Assembly: GCA_035525225.1 (NCBI GenBank)
Contig: DATLFA010000058.1
Span: 180,508-244,507, forward strand
Direction of reading: 5' to 3'
From: DATLFA01 sp035525225
Lineage (GTDB): Bacteria; Actinomycetota; Acidimicrobiia; Acidimicrobiales; WLNW01
DNA: 64,000 nt
Below the pieces are notes generated by a model that was not told the origin of the DNA, did no database searches, and worked only from the letters and a program-made list of their open reading frames with translations. Positions 32,163 to 39,946 of the stretch are shown here, one piece after another. Position 1 is the first letter of the stretch. Each line of letters begins with the position of its first letter. The position numbers were made by a program, and so were the translations under genes.

Positions 32163-33845
32163 ATGGATCCTCGCGCCCAGGCTCTCGCAGAAATCACGGC
32201 GCCCGGCGCGCCGTTCGAGGTCGTCGTCGACGACGTGCTGGGCGTGCCGCTGCCGGTGTTCGCGCAGCGTCAGCGAAACCTGCGCGAGATGTTGACGTCG
32301 TCGACGCGCTTTGGCGACGCGGGCTATTTCACGTTGGGCGACCACACGCTCACGTTCGCCGACAACCTCGCGCGCACAGCGTCCGTCGCCGCGGCGTTGC
32401 GCGATCTCTGCGGCGTCCAAAAGGGTGATCGTGTCGCGATCTTCTCTGCGAATCGGCCCGATTACGCAGTGCTGTTCTGGGCGGCGGTGAGCACCGGTGC
32501 CATCGTCACGGCGTACAACGGTTGGTGGACCGTCGACGAGGTGCGTCATGCCACCGACCTCACGTCGCCCACGATCGTGTTCGGCGACGCCCCGCGCCTC
32601 GCGCGCGTCGCGCAGATCGATCTCGGGGCGACGGTCGTCGAGTTCGAGCAAGAGTTCGAGACGCTCGCCGGCTACGCGCCCTCGGCAGAACTGCCCGCCA
32701 CGCCGATCGACGAAGACGATCCGGCGGTGATCCTTTTCACGAGCGGCACCACCGGCCGTTCGAAAGGAGCGGTTGTCTCGCATCGTGGTCTGGTCGGCTT
32801 CGTGCAAGTCAACTTCTGCAACGCGGCGGTCAAGGCGCGTGCCGCACAGTTGCAGGGTGTCGCGCCCGCTCCCTCGACGTCGGGTCCCAACATCACCTTG
32901 TTGACGTCGCCGATGTTCCACGTGTCGGGGATGTTCGCCGGGATCATCCTCGGGTTGGCGAGTGGCATGCGGCTGGTGCTGCGGGAGGGGCGCTTCGACG
33001 AAGAAGACGTGCTGCGCATCATCGAACGGGAACAGATCACTTCGTGGGCGCCCGTCGGTGGCCTCGGCATGCGCGTCATCGACCACCCGCGTTTCTCGGA
33101 CTACGACACGTCGAGCATCCGCATGATCAGCTTCGGCGGCGGCCCGACGAGCCCCGCGTCGCGTGCCAAGATCCAGCGCGCCTTTCCGTCGATCGGCAAC
33201 AACATGGCGAACGGGTACGGGTCGAGTGAGACCGTCGCCGCGGTGTCATCGAATTCGGGCGCCGAGTACGACGCGCTGCCCGAGGCGGCGGGCCGCATCA
33301 ATCCCACCTGTGAGGTCCAGATATGGGACGAGCGCGACAGGCCGGTACCCGACGGCGTCGAAGGTGAGGTCCACGCGCGCAGCGCGTACAACATGTTGAG
33401 GTACTGGAACGATCCCGACGCGACGCGCAAGACGCTCAAGGGCGACGGCTGGTTGGCGACCGGTGACATCGGCCGGATCGAAGAGGGCATGCTCACCATC
33501 AATTCGCGGGCACGCGACATGATCATCCGCGGCGGCGAGAACATCTATCCGATCGAGCTCGAGCGGCGGCTCGACGCGCACCCCGGTGTCGCCGAGTCGT
33601 CGGTCGTCGGTGTGGACCATGCAGTGCTCGGCCAAGTTGTCAAGGCCATCGTCGTGCCGGTGACCGGTGTCGACCTCGCAACCGCCGATCTCGCGCGCTG
33701 GGTGGCCGAGACGCTGGCGCCGTACAAGGTGCCGACGGTGTGGGAGCTACGCGCCGAGGCGTTGCCGCGCAACGCGTCGGGCAAGGTGCTCAAGACCGTG
33801 CTCGTGGGAGAAGCGCCGGCCCCTCCCGATGATCACGTGGCCTGA
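32163..33845 (+). CDS. AMP-dependent acyl-CoA synthetase/ligase
   Basis: A 560-residue ANL-superfamily enzyme that activates a carboxylic acid as acyl-AMP and then acyl-CoA. The P-loop LFTSGTTGRSKG is near residue 190, followed by NGYGSSETV (A5), GWLATGDIG (A7), RDMIIRGGENIYP (A8) and the C-terminal catalytic lysine in NASGKVLK. The order suggests a medium- or long-chain or aromatic acid ligase of the FadD/CaiC type. ATG 32163 follows the flavoprotein stop; GTG 32160 would overlap it. The 3' end overlaps the convergent HxlR regulator gene by 13 bp. Confidence 0.93.
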   Translation: MDPRAQALAEITAPGAPFEVVVDDVLGVPLPVFAQRQRNLREMLTSSTRFGDAGYFTLGDHTLTFADNLARTASVAAALRDLCGVQKGDRVAIFSANRPDYAVLFWAAVSTGAIVTAYNGWWTVDEVRHATDLTSPTIVFGDAPRLARVAQIDLGATVVEFEQEFETLAGYAPSAELPATPIDEDDPAVILFTSGTTGRSKGAVVSHRGLVGFVQVNFCNAAVKARAAQLQGVAPAPSTSGPNITLLTSPMFHVSGMFAGIILGLASGMRLVLREGRFDEEDVLRIIEREQITSWAPVGGLGMRVIDHPRFSDYDTSSIRMISFGGGPTSPASRAKIQRAFPSIGNNMANGYGSSETVAAVSSNSGAEYDALPEAAGRINPTCEVQIWDERDRPVPDGVEGEVHARSAYNMLRYWNDPDATRKTLKGDGWLATGDIGRIEEGMLTINSRARDMIIRGGENIYPIELERRLDAHPGVAESSVVGVDHAVLGQVVKAIVVPVTGVDLATADLARWVAETLAPYKVPTVWELRAEALPRNASGKVLKTVLVGEAPAPPDDHVA

Positions 33846-34321
33846 GCCCGCACCCGCGGCGGCAGCGCCGTGGTTTCATCCGCACCGGGCCCCGGCACGA
33901 GCCGTATGTCGCGGATGCCGAGCTTGTCGCCGCACTGGGTGCAGTGCAGTTCGGTGGCGCACTGATGGTCTTCGTGGAGCAGCACGACCGACGCCTTGTC
34001 CTCACCGACGACCCATTCGTCGCCCCACTCGCGCAGCGCGTGGAGCACGGTCCACAACGCCCGTCCCTTGGGCGTGAGGCGGTACTCGTCGCGGGGTGGG
34101 TGCTCGCAGTAGAGCACGCGCTCGAGGATGCCGTGGTTGACGAGGGCATCGAGCCGCGTCGTGAGCACGTTGCGAGAGATGCCCAGGCGGGCCTGGAAGT
34201 CGTCGAAACGCCGGGCGCCGACGAAGGCGTCACGCAGGATGAGCAGGGTCCACCATTCGCCCACGATCTCGAGGGCTTGGGCGACCGAACAGTTCATCTC
34301 CTCGAATGACCGACGTTTCAT
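33833..34321 (-). CDS. HxlR-family transcriptional regulator with C-terminal Cys motif
   Basis: A 162-residue winged-helix regulator. The HxlR core is evident: CSVAQALEIVGEWWTLLILRDAFVGARRFDDFQ and RLTPKGRALWTVLHAL. The C-terminal extension (about residues 118-150) carries three cysteines and two histidines around HQCATELHCTQCGDKLG, which could form a small zinc-ribbon or redox sensor. HxlR proteins often respond to electrophiles or oxidants through Cys. The start at ATG 34321 has TAGGAT on the minus strand eight bases upstream. An imperfect 15-bp inverted repeat lies 21-60 bp upstream, where an autoregulatory operator would be expected. Confidence 0.9.
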   Translation of the reverse strand: MKRRSFEEMNCSVAQALEIVGEWWTLLILRDAFVGARRFDDFQARLGISRNVLTTRLDALVNHGILERVLYCEHPPRDEYRLTPKGRALWTVLHALREWGDEWVVGEDKASVVLLHEDHQCATELHCTQCGDKLGIRDIRLVPGPGADETTALPPRVRAQAT

Positions 34322-34341
34322 TACGAACCATCCTACCAGCG

Positions 34342-34381
34342 AGTTCTATTACGAAATGGACATAAGTTGCGTTATAGAACT
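34342..34381. promoter_or_regulatory. Inverted repeat, candidate HxlR operator
   Basis: The arms AGTTCTATTACGAAA (34342-34356) and TTGCGTTATAGAACT (34367-34381) match as inverted repeats in 13 of 15 positions, with a 10-bp centre. The region is AT-rich compared with its surroundings. It covers the expected -35 region of the hxlR promoter (TAGGAT -10 at 34330-34335, minus strand). Binding by the adjacent HxlR protein is an inference. Confidence 0.6.
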
Positions 34382-34502
34382 GAGTTTGCGGACCTTGGCG
34401 CTGGCCGGTTCGGCCGCGAGTCGCGACGCCGGCGGGTACGGGCCCTCTCGTGTCGGCGCCGAGCTCTCGATCATCGCCGACCGCTGTGCCTTCGACCGCT
34501 GA
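34356..34502 (+). CDS. Possible 48-residue small protein
   Basis: A short open frame beginning MDISCVIELSLRTLALAG and ending four bases before a strong intrinsic terminator. It starts inside the centre of the inverted repeat upstream of hxlR, and no Shine-Dalgarno sequence is visible. The only positive evidence is position: a plus-strand terminator directly after its stop implies a plus-strand transcript from 34.36 to 34.55 kb that contains no other gene. The product has no recognisable domain. The transcript might instead be a small RNA, or the terminator might serve only the minus strand. Confidence 0.3.
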   Translation: MDISCVIELSLRTLALAGSAASRDAGGYGPSRVGAELSIIADRCAFDR

Positions 34503-34513
34503 CCCCAAAAACC

Positions 34514-34555
34514 CACGTGGGCCCCGATGCAAACGCGCCGGGGCCCACGTGTTTT
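34514..34555. terminator. Strong, probably bidirectional intrinsic terminator
   Basis: A perfect 13-bp stem, CACGTGGGCCCCG at 34514-34526 and CGGGGCCCACGTG at 34539-34551, with a 12-base loop. On the plus strand it is followed by TTTT; on the minus strand by GGTTTTTG. It can end the minus-strand amidase transcript and any plus-strand transcript from the hxlR upstream region. Confidence 0.85.
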
Positions 34556-34882
34556 GCTGATTCGGGCGACACCGATCCGGTCGTAGCGAGATGCACGCAC
34601 TGCGGCTCAACGGGGCCGGCTACAAGGCTCGGCACAACGGTTGGAAGCACCCGGGTGGCAGTCTGCGACAACCGGCGGCACCGCCGCCTATTCAGTCGGG
34701 TGGATCTTCACCTTGGGTCGCACCGGTCGTCGGCATGCGCTACCTCCTCGTTGCAACGAGCAAGTTCACCTCCGATGGTGGACCTCTTGGCCCGTACTGT
34801 CAACCCTCGTGACCAGCCTCTTTCTTCGGGTGGATCCGCGCCGTCCCGCCTCCCCAGGTCGGACGACGCGGACCCCTCCGGG
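34556..34882. other. 327-base stretch without a convincing gene
   Basis: The stretch lies between the terminator and the end of the amidase gene. All plus-strand frames here are short or lack start and domain signals (for example 34591-34812, 73 codons). No tRNA, hairpin with T-run or repeat was recognised. It may be a long 3' untranslated region of the amidase transcript or a decayed gene. Confidence 0.5.
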
Positions 34883-36367
34883 TTACCAGGCGCCGCGTCC
34901 GCGTTCGAACGCGGCGCCGAGTGCGATGACCGGTCCATCGTGGCCGGGTGGCCCGACGAACTGGGCTCCGATGGGCAGGCCCGACAGTGAACGCCCGCAC
35001 GGCGTCGACACTGCGGGGAAGCCGAGGAAGCTCCACGGGATCGCATTGCGCGACAGCACCATCAGGTAGCGCGCGAAATCGTCGATCGGGGGAGCAAGGA
35101 CGGGGACCGTCGGCATGGCGACGAGATCGATCGAATCGAACACGTGCAGCAACCGATGCCCGAGGTCCACTCGCAACCTTTGTGCGTCGAGATAATCGAC
35201 CGCGAGCACGCGGTAGGACTCGTCGATCTGCTCGCCGACCTCGGGCCAGTAGCGGTCGAGTTCGCCACGGCGAGCACGGTGGAAGGCCCCGGCTTCGCCG
35301 CGACTGACGATCAGGCCGGCGGCGTTCGCGTCCTCGAGGTCGTGTTCGGTAGGCGAGTCGATCTCCACCATCTGGCAACCGAGCGAGCGGCACACATTCA
35401 ACGTGTCGAGAAACGCGGCTGCGACCTCGGGATCACATCCATCGAGCGTCGACGGAGCGACGCCGATGCGCCAGCCGTCGACGCGCGCGTCGAGCCAACC
35501 GCCGATGCCGTCGTCGTAGGTCAGCACTTGGAGCAACGCCGCGACGTCGGGCACCGTGGTGGCCATCGGCGCGACGTGATCCATCGTCCACGAAAGCGGT
35601 ACGACCCCCTCGGTGGGGATTGCGCCGAACGTCGGTTTGAATCCGACGACGCCGCTCAGCGCCGCGGGCACGCGTATCGATGCGCGAGTGTCGGTTCCCA
35701 GCGAGCCGAGTGCCATGCCGGTCGCAACGGTGATCGCGGATCCGCCACTCGAGCCACCCGGTATACGACTGGGATCGTGTGGGTTGCGACTCTGTGGACT
35801 CGTGACTCCGAGCGCGAACTCGTGGGTGGTGGCCTTGCCGATGATCACCGCGCCGGCGGCGCGCAGTCGGGCCACACTGGCCGCGTCGCGAGACGGACGA
35901 TCGAAATATGCGAGAGATCCGCACCGCGTAGGTAACCCGCCGACGTCGATCACGTCCTTGACGCTGAGGGGCACGCCGTGCAATGGCCCGCGCGCGCCAT
36001 TGCGCGCGAACCGGTCGCACGCGTCGGCCGCCTCGCGCGCACCGTCGACGTCGAGGGTCGCGAAGGCGACCAATGGTTCGTCGAGCGCGGCGACGCGTTC
36101 GAGACAGCCTTCGAGGACGTCGCGCGCGCGGACGGCGCCCGCCGCGATCGCGTTGCGCGCCTCGGTCAGTGGCGACGCGACGGGTGGCTTCGGCGAGCCA
36201 TCGGCGTCGCGCCGGCGCGGTGGCAACGGCGGTCCGGGCAGCGGGCGAAAGCCGATCGAGGGTGCGAGCGACGGGCGACTCGGTTTGTAGCCGGCAAGCA
36301 CTCGCGCCGAAGCGGCGAACGCCTCGCGCGCAGTGCTGCCCGTGGGTCGCGGACCAACTGCAGTCAC
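34883..36367 (-). CDS. Amidase-signature hydrolase (AtzE/GatA-like)
   Basis: A 494-residue amidase-signature enzyme. The Ser-cisSer-Lys triad is complete: Lys137 (LSVKDVIDV), Ser206 (PGGSSGGS) and Ser230 (TDTRASIRVPA), with the same spacing as in fatty acid amide hydrolase. AtzE (1-carboxybiuret hydrolase) and GatA are relatives. The first 65 residues are Pro- and Arg-rich and outside the fold. GTG 36367 lies 1 bp after the stop of the BiuH-like gene, so the two are coupled. With a biuret-hydrolase-like and an AtzH-like gene in the same block, hydrolysis of a ureide such as carboxybiuret is the best guess. No AtzG partner was found. Confidence 0.9.
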   Translation of the reverse strand: MTAVGPRPTGSTAREAFAASARVLAGYKPSRPSLAPSIGFRPLPGPPLPPRRRDADGSPKPPVASPLTEARNAIAAGAVRARDVLEGCLERVAALDEPLVAFATLDVDGAREAADACDRFARNGARGPLHGVPLSVKDVIDVGGLPTRCGSLAYFDRPSRDAASVARLRAAGAVIIGKATTHEFALGVTSPQSRNPHDPSRIPGGSSGGSAITVATGMALGSLGTDTRASIRVPAALSGVVGFKPTFGAIPTEGVVPLSWTMDHVAPMATTVPDVAALLQVLTYDDGIGGWLDARVDGWRIGVAPSTLDGCDPEVAAAFLDTLNVCRSLGCQMVEIDSPTEHDLEDANAAGLIVSRGEAGAFHRARRGELDRYWPEVGEQIDESYRVLAVDYLDAQRLRVDLGHRLLHVFDSIDLVAMPTVPVLAPPIDDFARYLMVLSRNAIPWSFLGFPAVSTPCGRSLSGLPIGAQFVGPPGHDGPVIALGAAFERGRGAW

Positions 36368-36368
36368 G

Positions 36369-37070
36369 TCACGCTCCCAAGGCGGCGAGCAGCGCCGCGG
36401 ATGGGGCGACGGCACCAAAGACGCCGCCTTGCATCTTCACCATCTCGAGTGCGGCGAGATAGTTGTCGTAGTCGGTGGCGCCGGTGCAATCCGTGAGTAG
36501 CAGGCATTCGTAACCCCGATCGTTGGCATCCCGCATCGTGGTGTGCACACAGACGTCGGTCGTGATGCCGGTGATGATCAGATGAGTGATTGCCCGAGTT
36601 CGCAAGATGAGATCGAGGTCGGTCGCGTAGAAGGAACCCTTGCCCGGCTTGTCGATGACGATCTCGCCGTCGATGGGATAGACCTCGGGCACGATGTCCC
36701 ATCCCGGCGAGCCGCGCACGAGCATGCGCCCGCAGGGGCCGTCGTCACCGATGCCGGCACCGATGCGGCGCGATCGCCACAGCTTGTTCGGCGGGCAGTC
36801 GGACAGATCTGGTCGATGACCTTCGCGGGTGTGGATGATCGTGAATCCGCGCGCTCGGGCAGCATCGAGGACGCACCGTGTGGGTGCCAGTCCTGATCGC
36901 GTCAAGTTCAGGTCGTAGCCCATCGCATCGACGTAGCCACCGGGGCCGCAGAAGTCGGTCTGCCAGTCGATGAGCACCAACGCGGTGTGGCGCGGATCGA
37001 TCACACCGTCGTACGGCCACGGATAGGGATCCGAGTCGATCGTCGAATAGCGGGTGTCAACATCGATCAC
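36369..37070 (-). CDS. Biuret amidohydrolase-like cysteine hydrolase (BiuH-like)
   Basis: A 233-residue isochorismatase-fold hydrolase. The triad is intact: Asp35 (LIDWQTDF), Lys141 (VIDKPGKGSF) and Cys174 (TTDVCVHTT). From memory of rhizobial biuret hydrolase BiuH, the N-terminal YPWPYDG, the REGHRPDL loop and the triad spacing (Asp36, Lys142, Cys175 there) match closely, shifted by one residue. BiuH turns biuret into allophanate and ammonia. GTG 37070 has AGGAG eight bases upstream and overlaps the stop of the triad-less paralogue (GTGA). The identity of the substrate is inference, since ureidoacrylate and other hydrolases share the fold. Confidence 0.85.
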   Translation of the reverse strand: MIDVDTRYSTIDSDPYPWPYDGVIDPRHTALVLIDWQTDFCGPGGYVDAMGYDLNLTRSGLAPTRCVLDAARARGFTIIHTREGHRPDLSDCPPNKLWRSRRIGAGIGDDGPCGRMLVRGSPGWDIVPEVYPIDGEIVIDKPGKGSFYATDLDLILRTRAITHLIITGITTDVCVHTTMRDANDRGYECLLLTDCTGATDYDNYLAALEMVKMQGGVFGAVAPSAALLAALGA

Positions 37071-37681
37071 GGGAGAGCTCCTGAGTAGGACGGGCTGGGG
37101 GTGGAGCCGGCGCACGCACCGACCACGGCGGCAGTCGATGCGAACGCACCGAAGATCCCGCCAGAAAATGCGATGGACGACAGAGCGGCGCGCACGAGTG
37201 ACGGTTCGTGGGGCGCCGATGCGTCGGAGATGAGTAGGCACTCGTAGCCGCGGTCGTTCGCGGCACGCATTGTCGAGTGGATCGGGCCTTCCAAACCGAG
37301 CCCGACGAGGATCAGCGTGTCGAGGCCTCGCGCCCGCAGATGAGCATCCAGGTTGCTGCCGTAGAACGCGTCCATGCCTGCCGCGTCGATGACCGCGTCG
37401 GCCGCCGACGGGTCGATGATCAGTTCGTAGCCGGTAGAACCGATCGCGGGCAGCACGGGCCGCGTTTGATGGGAGTGGTCCGACCCATGACGCACCGCAA
37501 GGATCGAGGTACCCATCGGCCGCAGCAGCGAGGCGACCAGCGCGACTCGGTCGAGTGCATCGTCGGGCTGCGCGGTGCGCTCGTGAAACCATCGCTGCGC
37601 GCCGCAGATGACGAGGGCGAGTCGCTCGGTGACGAGCGCACCATCATACGGCCAAGGGTAGGGATCAGCTTCGACGAGCAT
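37067..37681 (-). CDS. Catalytically dead isochorismatase-fold paralogue
   Basis: A 204-residue paralogue of the BiuH-like protein, sharing DPYPWPYDG at the N-terminus, STMRAANDRGYECLLISDAS in the middle and GGIFGAFASTAAV at the end. All three catalytic residues are gone: the Asp aligns with Gly27, the Lys with Ala100 and the Cys with Pro133. The frame is intact and the flanking core is well kept, so this is not simple decay. Its stop overlaps the start of the active enzyme, which suggests coupled synthesis and perhaps a mixed oligomer or a ligand sensor. Complete loss of the triad in a conserved fold is the notable point. Confidence 0.85.
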   Translation of the reverse strand: MLVEADPYPWPYDGALVTERLALVICGAQRWFHERTAQPDDALDRVALVASLLRPMGTSILAVRHGSDHSHQTRPVLPAIGSTGYELIIDPSAADAVIDAAGMDAFYGSNLDAHLRARGLDTLILVGLGLEGPIHSTMRAANDRGYECLLISDASAPHEPSLVRAALSSIAFSGGIFGAFASTAAVVGACAGSTPSPSYSGALP

Positions 37682-37736
37682 CGGTCGGACCTGTAGAGGA
37701 GAGTGGATTTGTGGGCTCGGTCGCGGGCCGTGAGCC

Positions 37737-37762
37737 GACCGATGGGAGCGCCACCATCGGTC
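37737..37762. terminator. Hairpin between transporter and hydrolase genes
   Basis: GACCGATGG (37737-37745) pairs perfectly with CCATCGGTC (37754-37762) around an 8-base loop, in the 102-bp gap between the binding-protein gene and the hydrolase genes. There is no T-run on the minus strand. It may stabilise the upstream mRNA or partly stop transcription, so that the binding protein is made in excess over the hydrolases. Confidence 0.45.
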
Positions 37763-37783
37763 GGGCCCACGGCGCCGGTCGTT

Positions 37784-38971
37784 TCACGCCTTGGGGATCT
37801 TGCCGATCACTCCGTCGACGAGACTCGAGGAGAAGATCTTCTCGACCTCGTCGTAGGTGGGCACCTTGCCGGCGGCGATCAGTTCCTTGCCGTCTTGATC
37901 CTTGAGAGGACCGACGAAGGGCGAGCCGGTGGCGCCCGAGATCTTCGTCTTGGCATCGGTGATCAACTTCTGCGTGTCGGCGGTGACGGTCGAACCGAAC
38001 TTCGATTGGATGAAGGGATTCTCGCCGTCCTTGTAGCCGACTCGGTAGTTGGCGTTGTACTTCGAGCCTGCGAACTTGCCATCGGTGATCGTCTTGACGA
38101 TGTCGATGTACATCGGGGCCCACTGCCACTCCGAGCCGGTGAGCCAACCCTTGGGGGCCAGCGCCGAAGCATCGGCGTGGTAGCCGACCGTCATCGCGCC
38201 CTTGGCCTCTGCGGTCGCGATCACGGTCTTGGTGCAGTCCTGGTGTTGCGTCAACACGTCGACACCTTGTGAGATCAAGCTGCTCGCGGCTTCGGCCTGC
38301 TTGGCCGGGTCACACCAGTTCGACGTATTGACCACGTAGGTCTTCGCCTCGGGGTTCACCGACTTTGCGCCGAGCTCGAAGGCGCTGATGTTGGCCAGCG
38401 TCTGGGGGATCGGGAAGGCATAGACGTAGCCGAGCTTGTTGGACTTCGTCGCCTTGCCGGCGGCGATGCCCGCCAGGAACACGGGCTCGTACACGGTGCC
38501 GAAGTACGTGCCGAAGTTGGCCGGCATCGTGCCGTCGACGAAATTGCCCTGCGACACGACGACGACGTCGGGGTGCGCGGCGGCGACCTTCATGCCCGGA
38601 TCTTTGTGGCCGTAGCTCGTCGCGAAGATGATCTTCGCACCCTTGGCGATCATGTCTTCCATGACCTGCGTCGCGCTGTCGTTCTCGGGCACGTTCTCGG
38701 CGGTGAGCACGTCGAGCGTCGGGAACGCCTTCTTCACTTCTTGGCTGCCCTGGTACGCGGCCTGGTTGTAGCCGAAGTCATCCTTCGGCCCGACGAAGAT
38801 GAAGCCGATGGCCTTGCCTCCGGTGCCGGGGCCGGTCGCCGACGGGTTGATGGCGTTGGTCGCCACCGGGGTGGAGCTTCCGGTGTCCGTGCTCGCGGTG
38901 TCGTCGTCGCCGCATGCCGCGCCGATCAACGCCAGCGCGGCGATGAGAGAAAGCGCTCTGATTCGTCGCAT
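37784..38971 (-). CDS. BMP-family ABC transporter substrate-binding lipoprotein
   Basis: A 395-residue exported binding protein of the BMP/PnrA-like family. A lipoprotein signal ends in LIGAAC with lipidated Cys20. A Thr/Ser-rich linker and two periplasmic-binding lobes follow (KAIGFIFVGPKDDFGYNQAAYQG at about 53-75, then PDVVVVSQGNF). PnrA-like proteins bind nucleosides and related heterocycles. It is encoded after two permeases and an ATPase on the same strand and before three hydrolase-type genes, so it probably captures the substrate that those enzymes use. The hairpin behind it may raise its mRNA level. Confidence 0.93.
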   Translation of the reverse strand: MRRIRALSLIAALALIGAACGDDDTASTDTGSSTPVATNAINPSATGPGTGGKAIGFIFVGPKDDFGYNQAAYQGSQEVKKAFPTLDVLTAENVPENDSATQVMEDMIAKGAKIIFATSYGHKDPGMKVAAAHPDVVVVSQGNFVDGTMPANFGTYFGTVYEPVFLAGIAAGKATKSNKLGYVYAFPIPQTLANISAFELGAKSVNPEAKTYVVNTSNWCDPAKQAEAASSLISQGVDVLTQHQDCTKTVIATAEAKGAMTVGYHADASALAPKGWLTGSEWQWAPMYIDIVKTITDGKFAGSKYNANYRVGYKDGENPFIQSKFGSTVTADTQKLITDAKTKISGATGSPFVGPLKDQDGKELIAAGKVPTYDEVEKIFSSSLVDGVIGKIPKA

Positions 38972-39028
38972 CGTGATTTGTCTCCTGAGTTGGTGTTCGC
39001 GGGGAGGCGATCTGGGGTTCCGTCCGTG

Positions 39029-39946
39029 TCAGTTGGACGGAGCGAGTTCGAATACGGACTTCAGTCCTTCGGGCGCGTGATCGACCCGCTTGCGGCCGAA
39101 GAGGACCAGCGCGATCAGCGTCAGCACGTAGGGCAGCGCGTCGAGCGCGAACTGGTTGAGGCTGTGCCCGCGCGCCTGCAGCGCTGGGCCCAAGGTGAGT
39201 GCGGCGCCGAAGAGGTAGGCACCACCGACGGCCTTGATGGGATCCCATGCGGCGAATATCACGAGGGCCACTGCGATGAAGCCGCGACCTTGCGTCATGT
39301 TCTCGAACCAGGCTTGCGCGTAGGCCGTCGACAGTTGGGCGCCGCCGATACCGGCGAGGCCACCGCCGACCGTGACGGCCAGGATGCGGATGAGGTCGGG
39401 CGAGTAGCCGTAGGCAGAAAGCGCGTCGGGCTGCTCACCGGCCGAGCGCAGCAGCAGGCCGGCACGCGTGCGGAACAACAGCCACCACACCGTGGGAGCC
39501 GCGACGTACGACACGTAGACCAAGGGATCTTGATTGAAGAAGATGTCGCCGACCCACGGAATCGAACCGAGCAGCGGAACCTTCCACTGCGTGAATGGCT
39601 TGATGATCTCGCTCACATATGCCGCGCCGAAAAGCGACGTCAATCCCAGGCCGAGGAACAAGACGACGAGCCCGGTGGCCAACTGGTTGGTGTGATAGCG
39701 CACGACCATGGACGCGTGGACGAGTGCCAGCAGGCTCCCGGCCAGCGCACCGGCGAGGACGCCGATCCACGGGTTGCCGGTCTGCGCGGTCACCGCGTAG
39801 GCGGCGAGACAGCCGGCGAGGACCGAGCCCTCGGTACCGAGGTTGATCACGCCCGCGCGTTCGGCGATCGTCTCGCCGAGCGCGGCGAACAAGATCGACG
39901 TTCCACCGCGCACCGCGCCGGTCGAGACTTCGAGGAACAGGTTCAC
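39029..39946 (-). CDS. BMP-type ABC transporter permease, second subunit
   Basis: A 305-residue integral membrane protein of the branched-chain/BMP permease family with about eight hydrophobic segments. Segments such as ERAGVINLGTEGSVLAG and AALTLGPALQARG are characteristic of the YufQ-like (NupC-type) permeases that pair with BMP binding proteins. It starts at ATG 39946, overlapping the stop of the first permease (ATGA), and is followed after 57 bp by the binding-protein gene. Together with the other permease and the double ATPase it makes a complete importer. Confidence 0.92.
   Translation of the reverse strand: MNLFLEVSTGAVRGGTSILFAALGETIAERAGVINLGTEGSVLAGCLAAYAVTAQTGNPWIGVLAGALAGSLLALVHASMVVRYHTNQLATGLVVLFLGLGLTSLFGAAYVSEIIKPFTQWKVPLLGSIPWVGDIFFNQDPLVYVSYVAAPTVWWLLFRTRAGLLLRSAGEQPDALSAYGYSPDLIRILAVTVGGGLAGIGGAQLSTAYAQAWFENMTQGRGFIAVALVIFAAWDPIKAVGGAYLFGAALTLGPALQARGHSLNQFALDALPYVLTLIALVLFGRKRVDHAPEGLKSVFELAPSN

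Noticed and set aside
34591..34812. Small 73-codon gene between terminator and amidase
   Set aside because: There is no ribosome binding site, no recognisable domain and no conserved pattern, and other frames look equally coding-like.
34556..34882. tRNA or structured RNA gene
   Set aside because: No cloverleaf, T-loop sequence or stable long stem could be found by eye in this stretch.
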